A stretch of 32,627 bases of DNA from CAYTLW01 sp964438735 (GTDB lineage: Bacteria; Myxococcota_A; UBA9042), in assembly GCA_964438735.1 (NCBI GenBank), contig CAYTLW010000088.1, positions 1 through 32,627 of the forward strand. Reading direction: 5' to 3'. The notes under the pieces are model-generated. The model worked only from the letters and a program-made list of their open reading frames with translations, searched no databases and was not told the origin of the DNA. Shown piece after piece: positions 1 through 12,849 of this stretch; position 1 is the stretch's first letter, and the number at the start of each line of letters is the position of its first letter. The position numbers and the translations under genes were made by a program.

Positions 1-3000
1 ACTAGCGTACGCGTTGGTCAACGCCAGCACCTGCTGACCGCCGGCCAGCGGCAACAGGTGGGTGGGATAGCTGCTCGACGAACCGCTGGCGGCCGACGTC
101 TGGCTCCACTGGAAATTCAGGTCCTTGTCGACGCCGTAGATGGTGTGCCTGTGGGTGTGCGCCGGGTTGTTCATAGAGATCGTGAAGCCGCCATCGCCGC
201 GCGCCACCAGACCCGCCACGTAGCTGCCCGACAGGGCATGGAAACCCTTGCCATCAAACGTAGCCGGTGGCCGCGTCAGGTCACCCTTGGCGTCGACCAG
301 GACCAGGTTCAGCTTGTTTCCGGCGCTGGTGCTGCCGATGGCGAAGCCGCCGCCGGGTCGGGACGCCACCGCGTTGGAGTCCTTGAGGCCGCTGACCGGC
401 CAGGTCCATGCGGCGATGCCCTTGGAGTCCTTGGGCACGATGCACTCGCCCTTGATGCACTTGCCCTTGCCGCAGCCGCTGACGCATTCGTGGCCGTCTC
501 CCAGGCCGGTGAAGACGCAGCCCTTCTTGCTGTCGCATTTATCCACCGTGCAGGGTTTGCCGTCACCGCAGACGGTGATCTTCATGACGCACTTGCCGCC
601 CGAGCAGACCTCGGTGTGGGTGCATGCGTCGCCGTCGGGACACTTGGCGCTGTTGTTGCTGTTGACACAGCCCTTGTCCGGGTTGCAGCTATCCGTGGTG
701 CAGATGTTGGCGTCGTTGCAATCGAGCTGCTTGCTGACGCAGGCGCCGCCCTTGCAGGCCTCCTGGTTGGTACATGCGTTGCCGTCGTCACAGGTGAGCG
801 CGGTGTGCAGGCAGCCCTTGGCGGCGTGGCAGAAGTCGACCGTGCAGTCGTTCTTGTCGTCGCAATCGGCGGGCTTCTTGCCGACGCATTGGGCGTTGTC
901 GACGCAGACCTCGTTGCCCCAGTTATCGGTGCGTACCAGGTAAGGCGAGGCGGTGCCGAAGCCCTTGCGGGTGCCGAGCAGGGCCAGGCCGCCCGATTGC
1001 GGGGTGACCAGCGCGTTCCAGGCGGGAGCGACGGTGGCGCCGAAGCCGACCGAGTACTGGCGACTGAACAGCGGATTGCCGTCCAGGTTGCGCCAGGACA
1101 GCCACAGCGCCGGCGACCCGTCTGCTGTGGCGGTTCGACCGCCGATGACGTAGTGGTGCAGGTCGATGGTGTGGATCTCCGTCGGCACGGACTTGAGCTC
1201 CTTCTTCATCAGGCGCGAAAAAAGCAGCTTGCCCGAGGCGTCGAAGCGCAAAATCCAGGGGCGCTGCACCGAGGCGACGGTCTGGTAGCCAGCGGCGACG
1301 AAGGCATTTGCGCTCAGGGGCGCGACAGCGCGGATGACGCCGCTGTATTTGGTCGGCGCGAGCAGCTGCCACTTATGCGAGCCGCCGGTGGAGACGCGCG
1401 AGACCCAGCCCTGCGCTGGCGGGCTGTCCTTGCTGTAGTCGTGGTAACCAGCGACGGCCAGGTCGCCGCCATCGAAGGTGCCCACCCGGTAGACGTAGTA
1501 GTGATGCGCCTTGCCGGCGGTGCCAGCGTAGGTCGGGTTGGCCAGGATGCCGCCCTTGTTGGCGTCGAAGCGGCGCATATAGGCGTAGGTGTAGGAGTTG
1601 CCGCAGCACTGGGACGAGTAACCCCGCTTCACCGCGATCACCTGCTGGCCGCCGGCGGCGCCGACGATGGCGTGCAGCTGGCTGTTGTGGCCGGTGCTGA
1701 AGACGTTGGTCGTGTACCAGACCTGGGCCAGCTTGCTGTTCAAGCGGACCAGGTCGCCAGTATGGCTCCCACTCGGCCCATTGACGCCGACGATGAGGCC
1801 ACCGTCCTTGGTCGCCAGCACGCCCGCGACCCAGCCGCAGGGCACCTTGTCGAGGCCATTCTTGATGGCGCTGGCCTTCTCGACGCCGTTCTTGCCAGCG
1901 ATGAGCACCTTGAGCCACTTGTCGGTGGTGCAGCCGGCCATGGCGTAGTTGCCGTCGGGCATCATGGCGATGGCGCCGGCGTCCTTGAGCTTGGGCGTCG
2001 GCCAGGACCAGGCGCTGTCGGGCAGCAACTTGGCGCCCGGTTCGACCGGCTTCTGGGGCGCGACCGTGCAGGCGCCGGACTTGCAGGTGCCCTTGCCGCA
2101 GGGCGTCTCGCAGGCGCCGCCGTTGGCGATGGCCTTGAAGACGCAGCCCTGTTCGGGCTCGCAGCCGTCGGTGGTGCAGGCCTTGCCATCCTGGCAGGGC
2201 ACCTTGTCGCTGACGCACTTGCCGGCTTTGCAGACCTCGTGCCAGGTGCACTTGCTGGCGTCGGGGCAGGGTTTGGTGTTGTGCACGTAGACACAGCCCT
2301 TGGCCGGATTGCAGCTGTCGTTGGTACACAGGTCGCCGTCGTTGCAGACCACCTTCTGCGAGCTGCACTTGCCGTCGAGGCAGGTGTCGTTCTTGGTGCA
2401 GGCGTTGTTGTCCTCGCAGCTGAGCAGTTTGTGGCTGCAGCCCGCCGCGCTGCAGGCGTCGAAGGTGCAGGGATCGTTGTCGGTGCAGCCGTTGGCGGGC
2501 TTCTTGACGCAGGCGCCCGACTTGTCGCAGGAGGCGTTGCCCCAGGCGTCGGTGCGCACCAGCATGGCCTGGGCCTTGCCGAAGGCCTTGCGGGTGCCCA
2601 GCAGGGCGTAGCCGCCAGTGGGCAGCTGCAGGGAGGGCGCATACCAGGCGCTGGCTACGTCGGCGGACTTGCTGGCCGGGAAGACGCGGTGGCTCGCCGG
2701 ATTGCCGAGGCCGTCGTACCAACCCATCCAGAGGGACTGCTGCTTCTGCTTGATGGTGCCCGTCAGCAGCACGGTGTTGCCCTCGCCGGGGAAGATAGCG
2801 TTGGGCAGGTGCGGGCCGACCTTGCTGTATGTACGCTGCCAGCTCACCTGGCCCTTGGCGTTCAGGCGCAGCAGCCAAAGCAGGTGGTCGGCGCCGGACC
2901 AGTTGGTGCCGGCGGCGACGATGTTGCCGTCGGCGCGCACCGCAACAGCGCGCACATAGCTCGTCTTGCTCGTCGGCGCCACGGTCGTCCAGTACTGACT

Positions 3001-4688
3001 GCCACCCGTGCTGGCCTTGGTGATGCTGCCCCGGCGCGGAGTGCTGTCCTTGGTGTAGTCATAGCTGCCCGCCACCAGCACCACACCGGGTTGCACAGAG
3101 ATGATGCGATTCGGCTCGAAGTGGTGGTAGTAGCCAGCCTTACCGGCGTAGCCATAGCCGCCGATCTTGGCGCCCTTGGCCAGGTCGATCCGCTGAGTGA
3201 CCGCCGGATAGTAGCCGTACTTGTAGGCGCCACGACCCAGCGTGATGGCGACCTGACCGCCGGCCTCGCTGGTCACGTGCCGGAGCGTGGTGCTGTGGCT
3301 GCTCCAGGCCATCGCCTTGGCCAGCGACCAGACTGTGGCCAGGTCCGCGTCCAGGCGGATCATGCGCCCGGGGGCGGTGCCCGAGGGATCTGAGAGCGCG
3401 ATTGCCACATGGCCTCCGGAAAGCGGAATCACCCCCGCCACGTAGCTGCAACTGAAGGCCGTCTGCCCCGACTTGCCGGCGGCGGGGTCCACCTGGCCGA
3501 AACGATCCAGGCGCAGCACCCACAGCTTCTTGCCGACCGTGCAGCCGGCGACGATATAGCCCCCAGTGCTGGTCAAGGCGACCGCATTGGCGTTGAGCAG
3601 GTCGCCCATGACGTGCTCTTTGCTGAACAAGCGCGCCTTCTTGCCGGGCAGGCATTGGCCGTCCTTGCACTGGCCGTCCAGGGTGCAGCCGTCGGCGGGG
3701 TCACAAGCCAATCCAGATGACGCCACGTGTTTGCAGCCGCCCTTGACGGTGCAGAAGTCGATGGTGCACTGGCTGTTGTCGGCGCAGGCGTCGGGCTTCT
3801 TGGCCGCGCAGGTACCGGCTTCGGCGCAGGAGCTGTGGCCCCAGGGATCGGTGCGCATCACCAGGCCCAACTTGCGCTTCTTGTCCTCGGTGACGCCGAC
3901 TACAAAGAGGCCGCCTTCGGGCAGCGAGGCCACACCGCGGGCCACGTCGGCCTCGTCGCCCGCGTAGCCGCTGGTCCAGTGGGTATTGCCGGCACCGTCC
4001 ATGCCGGCGATCCAGGCGTCAGCGACGCCGCCATTGAGCGCCGTCTTGCCGGCCACCGCGAAGAGGGTGCCGGCGGTGGGCACCATGGCCGCGGAGTGGA
4101 AGAGGCCCGAACCAACCCGTTCCCAGGCCAGCTCGCCTTCGCCATCGACCTTGACCACCCAGGGGTTGGAGCCACCCTTGGACTTCTGCCAGCCGGCGGC
4201 GCGTATGGAGCCATCGTCGAATCCAATGGCCGCCTCGAGGCCGCGCTCGCCCGCGCCACCGATGGTCCGTTGCCAGAGCAGCTTGCCGTCCGCCGCCAGG
4301 GCCAGCAGCATCCCCTGCCAGGCAACGATCTTGCCGCCCTCGACCACCGAACGAGCGCCAGCGAAGACCGCCGTACCATCCGCCCGGGCCACCGCCGAGG
4401 CGAGGCGGGCCTGGTTCTTGCCACCCTGTGGTTTATCCCAGAGCGCCTGGCCAGTTTTGGTGATGCGCGCCGCCCAGCCGGCGACCTTGCCGTCCTTGGT
4501 GCGGGTGCCGGCGACCCAGGCGGTGCCGTCTACCTGCACCGAGACGCCGCGCAGCGACTCGTGCGCATCGTCCGCGCCGTAGTCCTTGACCAGCACCGTC
4601 TTGTTGTTCTTGTCGAGCCAGACCAGGCGCCCCTGGGTCAGGGACTTGCCCGAACCCGCCGCGCCCACGACCACGTGTCCACCGGCGT

Positions 4689-7250
<2,562 letters not shown>

Positions 7251-7425
7251 GAGCCCCCGATGTGCATGAACGAGCGTGCACGATAGCGGACGCTGGGGGC
7301 CACCGACAACCGTTCATTGGCACCGCGTCCCATCGGTGGGTGCCGGAAACACCATTGCGCCGAGGATCCTCCAATGGCAGGGTCATCGCCGCTGACTCCT
7401 ACGAAGGAACGGAGGGCTGCCCCTT
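7251..7425. promoter_or_regulatory. Divergent intergenic region with inverted repeats
   Basis: This 175-bp gap separates the minus-strand giant lipoprotein from the plus-strand SprT/DUF2786 gene and must hold both promoters. It contains GTGCA (7262-7266) and TGCAC (7277-7281) as an inverted pair. It also has a nested inverted repeat: GGCACC at 7319-7324 with GGTGCC at 7339-7344, or CACCG at 7321-7325 with CGGTG at 7334-7338. No convincing -35/-10 pair was recognised. A regulatory function for the repeats is inferred only from their position. Confidence 0.3.
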
Positions 7426-8499
7426 TTGCGAGCCGATCTGCACGAGACCTGGTTGCGCCAGTTGACCTGGCAGTGGCACCGCGCCAACGACGACAAGCTC
7501 GACGGGCAGCTGCGGCCGCCGGTGCTGACCATCGACGCCGGTGACGGTCCTCGCCTGGGCCACTGGGAACCGCAAGGACGCATCATCGGCATCGCCGAGC
7601 GACACATCTGGGATCATCCATGGGACGAGGTCGTCGCCACCCTGCATCACGAGATGGCCCACCAGGTGGTCGACGAGATGTTCGGCGGCGGCGGTCGTCC
7701 GCACGGCGAGCGCTTCCAGCACGCATGCCGGATGTTGGGCATCGAAGCCGGCGCCAGCGGCCAGCCCGAGCGGGTCGATCTCACCGAAGCCGACCGGGTG
7801 CTGAGCAAGGTGCGCAAGCTGCTCGCCCTGGCCGGCAGCGGCAACGAACACGAAGCCGCTTCGGCCATGGCCGCCGCCAACACCCTGCTGCTGCGCTACA
7901 ACCTCGAGTTGCCTTCGGTCGGCGGGCGGCCCGACTTTCACAGCCGCCGCGTCGGCAACAGCAGCGCCAAGCTCTCGCTGCGCAAGAAGTTGGTGGCGGC
8001 GCTGCTGGCCGAGTTCTTCTTCGTGGAGTGCATCTGGGTGCATACCTTCAGCGCCCGCAGGGGCCGCGAAGAGCGGGTGCTGGAGATTCTGGGCACCTCC
8101 GCCAACCTGGACATGGCTGAATATGTACACGAATTCCTACACACCGCCGTCGATCGCCTGTGGCGCGTCCACAAGAAACAGGTCGCCGACGGCAGCCGCA
8201 GCCGCAAGCGCGAATTCGCCGCCGGCGTGCTCACCGGCCTGCGCGACCGGCTGCGCGCGGAGCGCCGCCAGAACGAGGCCCGTGGCCTGATCTGGGTGGG
8301 CGACGCCGACCTGCAGGGCTTTCTGAATGAGCGACATCCACGCATCGGCAAGTTGGCCGGTGCCGGCGTGCGGCGCAGCGCTGCTCACGACGCTGGCCGG
8401 CAGGAGGGCCAGGCGCTGACCATTCACCGACCCGTGCGCGGCGATGGCGGCAATCCCGGCGCGCGCCTGTTGCCCGGCCCCGGCGGTGGCAGCCGATGA
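7426..8499 (+). CDS. SprT-like / DUF2786 domain protein
   Basis: The 357-residue protein begins with a SprT-like zinc metalloprotease-type domain carrying the motif HEMAH (residues 75-79) and a downstream HGERF histidine (about 93), the expected zinc ligands with Glu76 as catalytic base. Residues about 125-165 (KVRKLLALA, then an Asn-Glu-His-Glu-Ala stretch and LLLRYNL) match DUF2786. The following region to about 310 is the domain that usually accompanies it. The start is a TTG at 7426 preceded by a good ribosome binding site (GGAGG at 7411-7415). The stop overlaps the start of the next gene by four bases, so the two are probably translationally coupled. The role is unknown; SprT relatives act on DNA-bound or ribosome-associated proteins. 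The last 40 residues are Gly/Arg-rich and look disordered. Confidence 0.85.
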   Translation: MRADLHETWLRQLTWQWHRANDDKLDGQLRPPVLTIDAGDGPRLGHWEPQGRIIGIAERHIWDHPWDEVVATLHHEMAHQVVDEMFGGGGRPHGERFQHACRMLGIEAGASGQPERVDLTEADRVLSKVRKLLALAGSGNEHEAASAMAAANTLLLRYNLELPSVGGRPDFHSRRVGNSSAKLSLRKKLVAALLAEFFFVECIWVHTFSARRGREERVLEILGTSANLDMAEYVHEFLHTAVDRLWRVHKKQVADGSRSRKREFAAGVLTGLRDRLRAERRQNEARGLIWVGDADLQGFLNERHPRIGKLAGAGVRRSAAHDAGRQEGQALTIHRPVRGDGGNPGARLLPGPGGGSR

Positions 8500-9758
8500 C
8501 TGCGACAGGCGACCCGATCGCGACCTCCCTGGCGAGCGCTCCCTGGCCGCATTTCAAGCGGATGCTGGCCAGCACACGTCTGCCCGCCGCACTGCTGGAC
8601 CTGGACGCGGTGGATCACAACCTGGCGACCCTGCTGGCGGCGACGCCCGCCGACGGGCCGCGACTGCGGCTCGCGGGCAAGTCGCTGCGCTGTCCGGCGA
8701 TTCTGCGCTACCTGGTCGACAAGGGCGGCGGTCGTGTGGCGGGGGTCATGACCTTCGCCGCCGGCGAGATGGCGCTGCTCGCCGACCAGGGCCTGGATGA
8801 CTTTCTGGCCGGCTATCCGTTGGCGCGCGCCGTAGACGCCGCCCCGCTGGCCCATCTCGCCTCCGCCGGGCGCGTGGTCACCGCCATGGTGGACGATCCA
8901 CAACATCTCGACATCCTGGCGACGGCGGCCGAAGAACGGGGCGCGGTGCTGCCGGTCTGCCTGGATGTAGACGCCTCGCTGCGCGGCCCGGCCGGCCTGC
9001 ACATCGGGGTCCGTCGCAGCCCCCTGCGGGACGTCGACGCGGTGCTGGCATTGGCCGCCCGAATCGCCGAAATGCCGTCGTTACGCCTGCGCGGCATCAT
9101 GGCCTACGAGGCCCAGGTCGCCGGCCTGGCAGACGACGCTCCGGGGCCCTGGTGGACGCTGCCGGTGCGGGTCATCACGCGCTGGATCCGCCGCCTGATC
9201 AAGCGACGTTCAGTGCGCCTGGCGGCCGCCCGTCGAGGGGCCGTGCTGCATGCCCTGCGCGAGGCCGGCCACGAAGTCGACCTGGTCAACGGCGGCGGCA
9301 CAGGCAGCGTGCGCTCCACTTCGGTCGACCCGAGCGTGACCGAGGTGACGATCGGTTCGGGCCTGTACTGCCCTGCCCTCTTCGACCACTACGATGACCT
9401 GGACCTGCGACCGGCCCTCTTCTTCGCTCTGCCCGTGGTGCGCCGCTCGGACGCCGACCACGTGACCTGCATGGGCGGTGGCTACCTGGCATCCGGTCCG
9501 CCCGCCGCGGATCGCCAGCCGGTGGTGCATGCGCCGACCAGCCTGAGCGCCCTGCCCTGGGAGGGTTGGGGCGAGGTGCAGACGCCGATGAAGGTAGCCG
9601 CGGGCGCAACCCCGCCCGAGATCGGAGACCCCATCATCGTGCGGCCGGCGAAGTCCGGCGAGCCGCTGGAGCGCTTCGCCGAGTTGTTGGTGGTGCGTGG
9701 CGGAGTCATCGTCGATCGCGTGCCGACCTATCGCGGTCTGGGCGCGGCGTTCACCTGA
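8496..9758 (+). CDS. PLP-dependent amino acid deaminase/aldolase (alanine racemase fold)
   Basis: The 420-residue protein resembles the fold-type III PLP enzymes related to D-threonine aldolase and D-serine dehydratase. The N-terminal barrel begins LPAALLDLDAVDHNL and has the likely Schiff-base lysine in LRLAGKSLRC (Lys62). A glycine-rich phosphate-binding element, VNGGGTGS, occurs near 266-273. The C-terminal part (from about 305) carries the GGGYLASG signature of the actinobacterial-type 'amino acid deaminase/aldolase' group and ends with a small D-serine-dehydratase-like domain. The substrate cannot be read from the sequence; a D-amino acid or beta-hydroxy amino acid is likely. The start ATG lies in an ATGA overlap with the SprT-like gene, pointing to co-expression although no functional link is known. 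It ends 16 bp from the convergent lipoprotein gene. Confidence 0.8.
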   Translation: MTATGDPIATSLASAPWPHFKRMLASTRLPAALLDLDAVDHNLATLLAATPADGPRLRLAGKSLRCPAILRYLVDKGGGRVAGVMTFAAGEMALLADQGLDDFLAGYPLARAVDAAPLAHLASAGRVVTAMVDDPQHLDILATAAEERGAVLPVCLDVDASLRGPAGLHIGVRRSPLRDVDAVLALAARIAEMPSLRLRGIMAYEAQVAGLADDAPGPWWTLPVRVITRWIRRLIKRRSVRLAAARRGAVLHALREAGHEVDLVNGGGTGSVRSTSVDPSVTEVTIGSGLYCPALFDHYDDLDLRPALFFALPVVRRSDADHVTCMGGGYLASGPPAADRQPVVHAPTSLSALPWEGWGEVQTPMKVAAGATPPEIGDPIIVRPAKSGEPLERFAELLVVRGGVIVDRVPTYRGLGAAFT

Positions 9759-9774
9759 CGCGGGACCGGACCAG

Positions 9775-12693
9775 CTACTCGCCGACCACCCCCGGCGCCG
9801 GCGGCACGAACAGTTCTTCGAGGCCGGCGCGGTTGGATTGGCTGCCATGAATCCAGGAATCGGTGAGGTCGAATTCCGCGCCGCCCTGCGTGGCCATGCC
9901 GAATGCGCCTCCGCTCAGGGCGCATTTGCTCACCGATAGATTCTTGCCCCCGTCCAACAGCAGTGCCGCCCGTAGCTGTCCGTGAACCAGGGTGCGCTGG
10001 AGGGTGAGCTTCTTGGCGTCCTTGGCGAGGACGCCATCGGCGAGCTCCACGTATTGCCCCGCCTTGAGCGTGCCGTCGGGGCCGGTGCCCTGGAACTCAC
10101 TCGCCTTGGTGTCAACGATTACGCTGCCGCGGATATCCAACGCTGAGTTGTGTACGGCGGCCCCTGCAGTGTGGCTGCCGACCACCCGACACGATCGAAT
10201 GTGCGCCTTGGTGACGCCGGCGGCCGCCCCAAGGCCGATCCCGTAGATGCCATTCTCGGGCTCGGCGAGCGTGTTTTCCACAGCGCAACCGACAGCGCGC
10301 AAGGTCGCTCCGGCACCGGACGCCTGTATGCCCAGCCATCGGTTGCTGCGCAGCCTGAGGCCCTGCACCTGCAAACTTCCCGCGCGGAACACCGCAACGC
10401 CGACCCCATAGGGCCGGTACTTCTTCCCCGTGTTCATGTCGATGAACAGGCTACGCGGCAAGGTGCCATCGATCAGGACGCCGGCGACCGCAACCCGGGT
10501 GTCTTTGTCGAACGACAGCAAACCGGCGTCCCGATTGCCGCTCAGTCGGCCAGCGACCAGGCGGACCGAGGCGCCCTTGGACGCCGACAAGCCCGACCCG
10601 GCGGCGTTGTCAAACTGTCGCGGAAGGGTGCCGTCGATCTGCCAATCGCGGCCGATGACCTCGGTGTGCACGAACGCGGCGAGCAGGCCACTGGCACGAT
10701 TGGCGTGTAGCCGGATCCGTTCCATGGTCAGGCGCGCCCCATTGGAGACTTCTACGCCGTGGCCGGCGTGGCCGGCGTGGGCGGCGTGGCCGCCGTGGCC
10801 GGTGCTCTGGATCGGCAGGGTGTGGCCCACCAGCAGCTCGGTCGCCTGAACGCGCGTGCCAGAATGTTCCACATGGAGCCCTGCACTACGGTTGCCGTGC
10901 AGCCAGGCCCCTCGCAACTTGGCGTGTCCACCGTCGATGACCCTGACACCAAACCCGCCGAACTTCGTCACCTCGTCGGGCAGCGTCCCGCGCACCCACA
11001 AGCCGTTCACCTCGACCTCGGTGCCGGTGGCGGTGATGGCCAGTCCGGCGGCCCGATTGTGTTCGAGCAGGACGCCGGCGAGCGACGCCTTCGCACGCAA
11101 TTCGACCAACAGCCCCTCTCCACGGCCGAGGTCAATCGGGCCACGGCGGGTGTGGTCGACGACCAATGCCCGCCCTTCCAACCATGAGCCGGTACCGATG
11201 ACATTGACGCCGACCGACAGGTTGCCGTGGAAACGGCTGGACACCAGCGTCATGGAACCACCCTGTTCGACCCGGGCACCCTGCCCCGTCATGCCGCCCT
11301 TCACGGCGACGCGGGTGCCATCGACGAGCACATCGCGGGCGGTCAGCTTGCCGGCCGCTGCCACGATGCCGGCCATGCGACTGCCCGTCACGCGAACCCG
11401 TCGCAACTCCAATATGCCCGCGGCGTGGGCGAGCGCGCCGACGCCGAAGTACTGAGCGCCGTGTTCGGTGCCGGTGATGACCGAGTCCTCGATGTGGAGC
11501 CAGCCGGTGGCGCCCGCGGCCACCACGCCGACGGTGGTCGGCCGGTCGATGAAGATTCGACTGGCGAGCAACTTCAACTGGCCCAAGGAGGCGATCCCTC
11601 CGCCCGCGCCGCGGAGCGTGACGCCCTGCAAGCCCGCGGCGTTTTCAGACGGGTTGCCCTTCACTCGCACGATGGGATTGGCCGTGCCTTCGATTTGGAC
11701 CATGGCCGCGCACCGCCCGCGCACCATGACCGGCTTGTAGATGACGATGGATTCTTTGTAGGTGCCTGCTGCCACGGCGATGGTCGAACCTGCCGAAGCG
11801 CTCGCCAGGGCGTTGGAAATCCGCCTCAGCGGCGCCGTGAGGCTGCCGTCGCCGCCTGGTTTGGCGGTCCCGTCGACGTAGAGCACCTTCGGGCCCGGGG
11901 TCACATCGCCATAGGGCGGCGGCCCACAGTCAGCCGGGTCCGGCTTGCAGGCGACCAGGGCACCCTCGGCGACCGGCTTGGATGGATCGGGCAGGAACCC
12001 CGGTGGGCATAGCCAGGTGGTGCCGATGTCCAGACAGGTCTTGGGCGCCTTTGGATCGGGCATCTGACCGGGCGGACAACCGACCTCATCGTCCGTGCAG
12101 AGGCGAATCCCGCCATCGTCTACGTCGCGGCAGAAGCGTGGCAACTCGGGCATGGTCACCGGTTCCGGCAATCCGGCGGGCGAGACCAGTGGTGACAACG
12201 GGGCGCTGTCGGTCAACGGCCCGACCGCGCCAAGCCGACCGGCGGGCACACAGGCGTCACCCTGACCACCCGGCCAGGATCCGGCCGGGCAACCGTCGCC
12301 TGCGGACAGTTCATCAGCGGTACAAGTCCGACCTTCGGGCAGGCAACCGAGGGTGGCCGAGCTGCAGGCCTCGCCATCGCCAGCCCGCCAATCCCAACAC
12401 CAACGGGGCACACAATTCAGGGGCTGGCCAAAGACCACCGCGGCGCACTCGGGTGGCCCCACGGGCGCGCAGCGCGCTTCGTTGTAGACCAGAAAGTGGC
12501 CGATCGGACAACAACCGCCATCTGGCCGCTGACGATGCACAGGGCAGTCACCGGCGGCATCCTCTCCAGGGCTCGCCACACCGTCGGGCGCGCTTGCCGG
12601 GTCGCTGCAAGCGATAGTCGACGAGACCGTCAACAGCGCGACCACCAGCCCGAGGCAGAGGCGCTGTGCTGAGCCGTTGCGGGGAGGTTCCAT
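9775..12693 (-). CDS. Beta-helix repeat lipoprotein (DUF1565-like)
   Basis: The 972-residue protein has a lipoprotein signal peptide ending at SSTIAC (Cys29), then a cysteine-rich segment to about residue 265 with myxobacterial-style spacing (CPAG, CPPG, CLPEG elements). From about 270 it has a DUF1565-like start (VLYVDGTAKPGGDGSLTAPL and AAGTYKESI). The rest is a long right-handed parallel beta-helix with many turns of the form 'LHGNRSAGLHVEHSGT' and 'GLRLRSNRWLGIQASG'. Such folds bind or cleave polysaccharide or act as surface scaffolds; no lyase active site was recognised. A histidine-rich short tandem insert, with His-Gly/Ala-Gly/Ala repeats, lies at about 10756-10805. The gene is convergent with the PLP enzyme and divergent from the next small lipoprotein. 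No strong ribosome binding site is visible. Confidence 0.8.
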   Translation of the reverse strand: MEPPRNGSAQRLCLGLVVALLTVSSTIACSDPASAPDGVASPGEDAAGDCPVHRQRPDGGCCPIGHFLVYNEARCAPVGPPECAAVVFGQPLNCVPRWCWDWRAGDGEACSSATLGCLPEGRTCTADELSAGDGCPAGSWPGGQGDACVPAGRLGAVGPLTDSAPLSPLVSPAGLPEPVTMPELPRFCRDVDDGGIRLCTDDEVGCPPGQMPDPKAPKTCLDIGTTWLCPPGFLPDPSKPVAEGALVACKPDPADCGPPPYGDVTPGPKVLYVDGTAKPGGDGSLTAPLRRISNALASASAGSTIAVAAGTYKESIVIYKPVMVRGRCAAMVQIEGTANPIVRVKGNPSENAAGLQGVTLRGAGGGIASLGQLKLLASRIFIDRPTTVGVVAAGATGWLHIEDSVITGTEHGAQYFGVGALAHAAGILELRRVRVTGSRMAGIVAAAGKLTARDVLVDGTRVAVKGGMTGQGARVEQGGSMTLVSSRFHGNLSVGVNVIGTGSWLEGRALVVDHTRRGPIDLGRGEGLLVELRAKASLAGVLLEHNRAAGLAITATGTEVEVNGLWVRGTLPDEVTKFGGFGVRVIDGGHAKLRGAWLHGNRSAGLHVEHSGTRVQATELLVGHTLPIQSTGHGGHAAHAGHAGHGVEVSNGARLTMERIRLHANRASGLLAAFVHTEVIGRDWQIDGTLPRQFDNAAGSGLSASKGASVRLVAGRLSGNRDAGLLSFDKDTRVAVAGVLIDGTLPRSLFIDMNTGKKYRPYGVGVAVFRAGSLQVQGLRLRSNRWLGIQASGAGATLRAVGCAVENTLAEPENGIYGIGLGAAAGVTKAHIRSCRVVGSHTAGAAVHNSALDIRGSVIVDTKASEFQGTGPDGTLKAGQYVELADGVLAKDAKKLTLQRTLVHGQLRAALLLDGGKNLSVSKCALSGGAFGMATQGGAEFDLTDSWIHGSQSNRAGLEELFVPPAPGVVGE
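10756..10805 (-). repeat. 9-bp tandem repeat encoding a His-rich stretch
   Basis: The minus strand reads repeats of GGC CAC GCC with small variations, giving GHGGHAAHAGHAGHG inside the beta-helix lipoprotein. The 9-bp period is clear, with about five copies. The peptide has five evenly spaced histidines (every third residue) and could bind divalent metal, but that is inference. Glycine/alanine/histidine turns may simply be a loop between helix rungs. Confidence 0.75.
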
Positions 12694-12849
12694 CGGGTGC
12701 CGCTCGGTCTCGGGGGGCCAGACGGTTGTGTCCAGGTCGCCCGATACTCAAAGTAGCATTGCCAGCACGCTGCACTGGATCCCGCTCCAATAACCCAGAA
12801 ATAACAGGCGCCAACACGCTCTTCCTCGCTCGAAACGCAGGCGACGGAC

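Noticed and set aside
1373..2878. Minus-strand ORF of 501 codons in another frame of the giant lipoprotein
   Set aside because: Arg/Gln-rich composition without hydrophobic pattern; it is an off-frame shadow of the repeat protein.
58..3393. Plus-strand ORF of 1111 codons opposite the giant lipoprotein
   Set aside because: It is codon-aligned antisense of a clearly meaningful minus-strand frame. Its Ala/Gly/Val-rich, domain-free sequence is the usual mirror of Cys-rich repeats and strong third-position G/C.
7319..7344. GGCACC...GGTGCC inverted repeat as a terminator
   Set aside because: It has no T-run and lies between divergent genes, where no terminator is expected.
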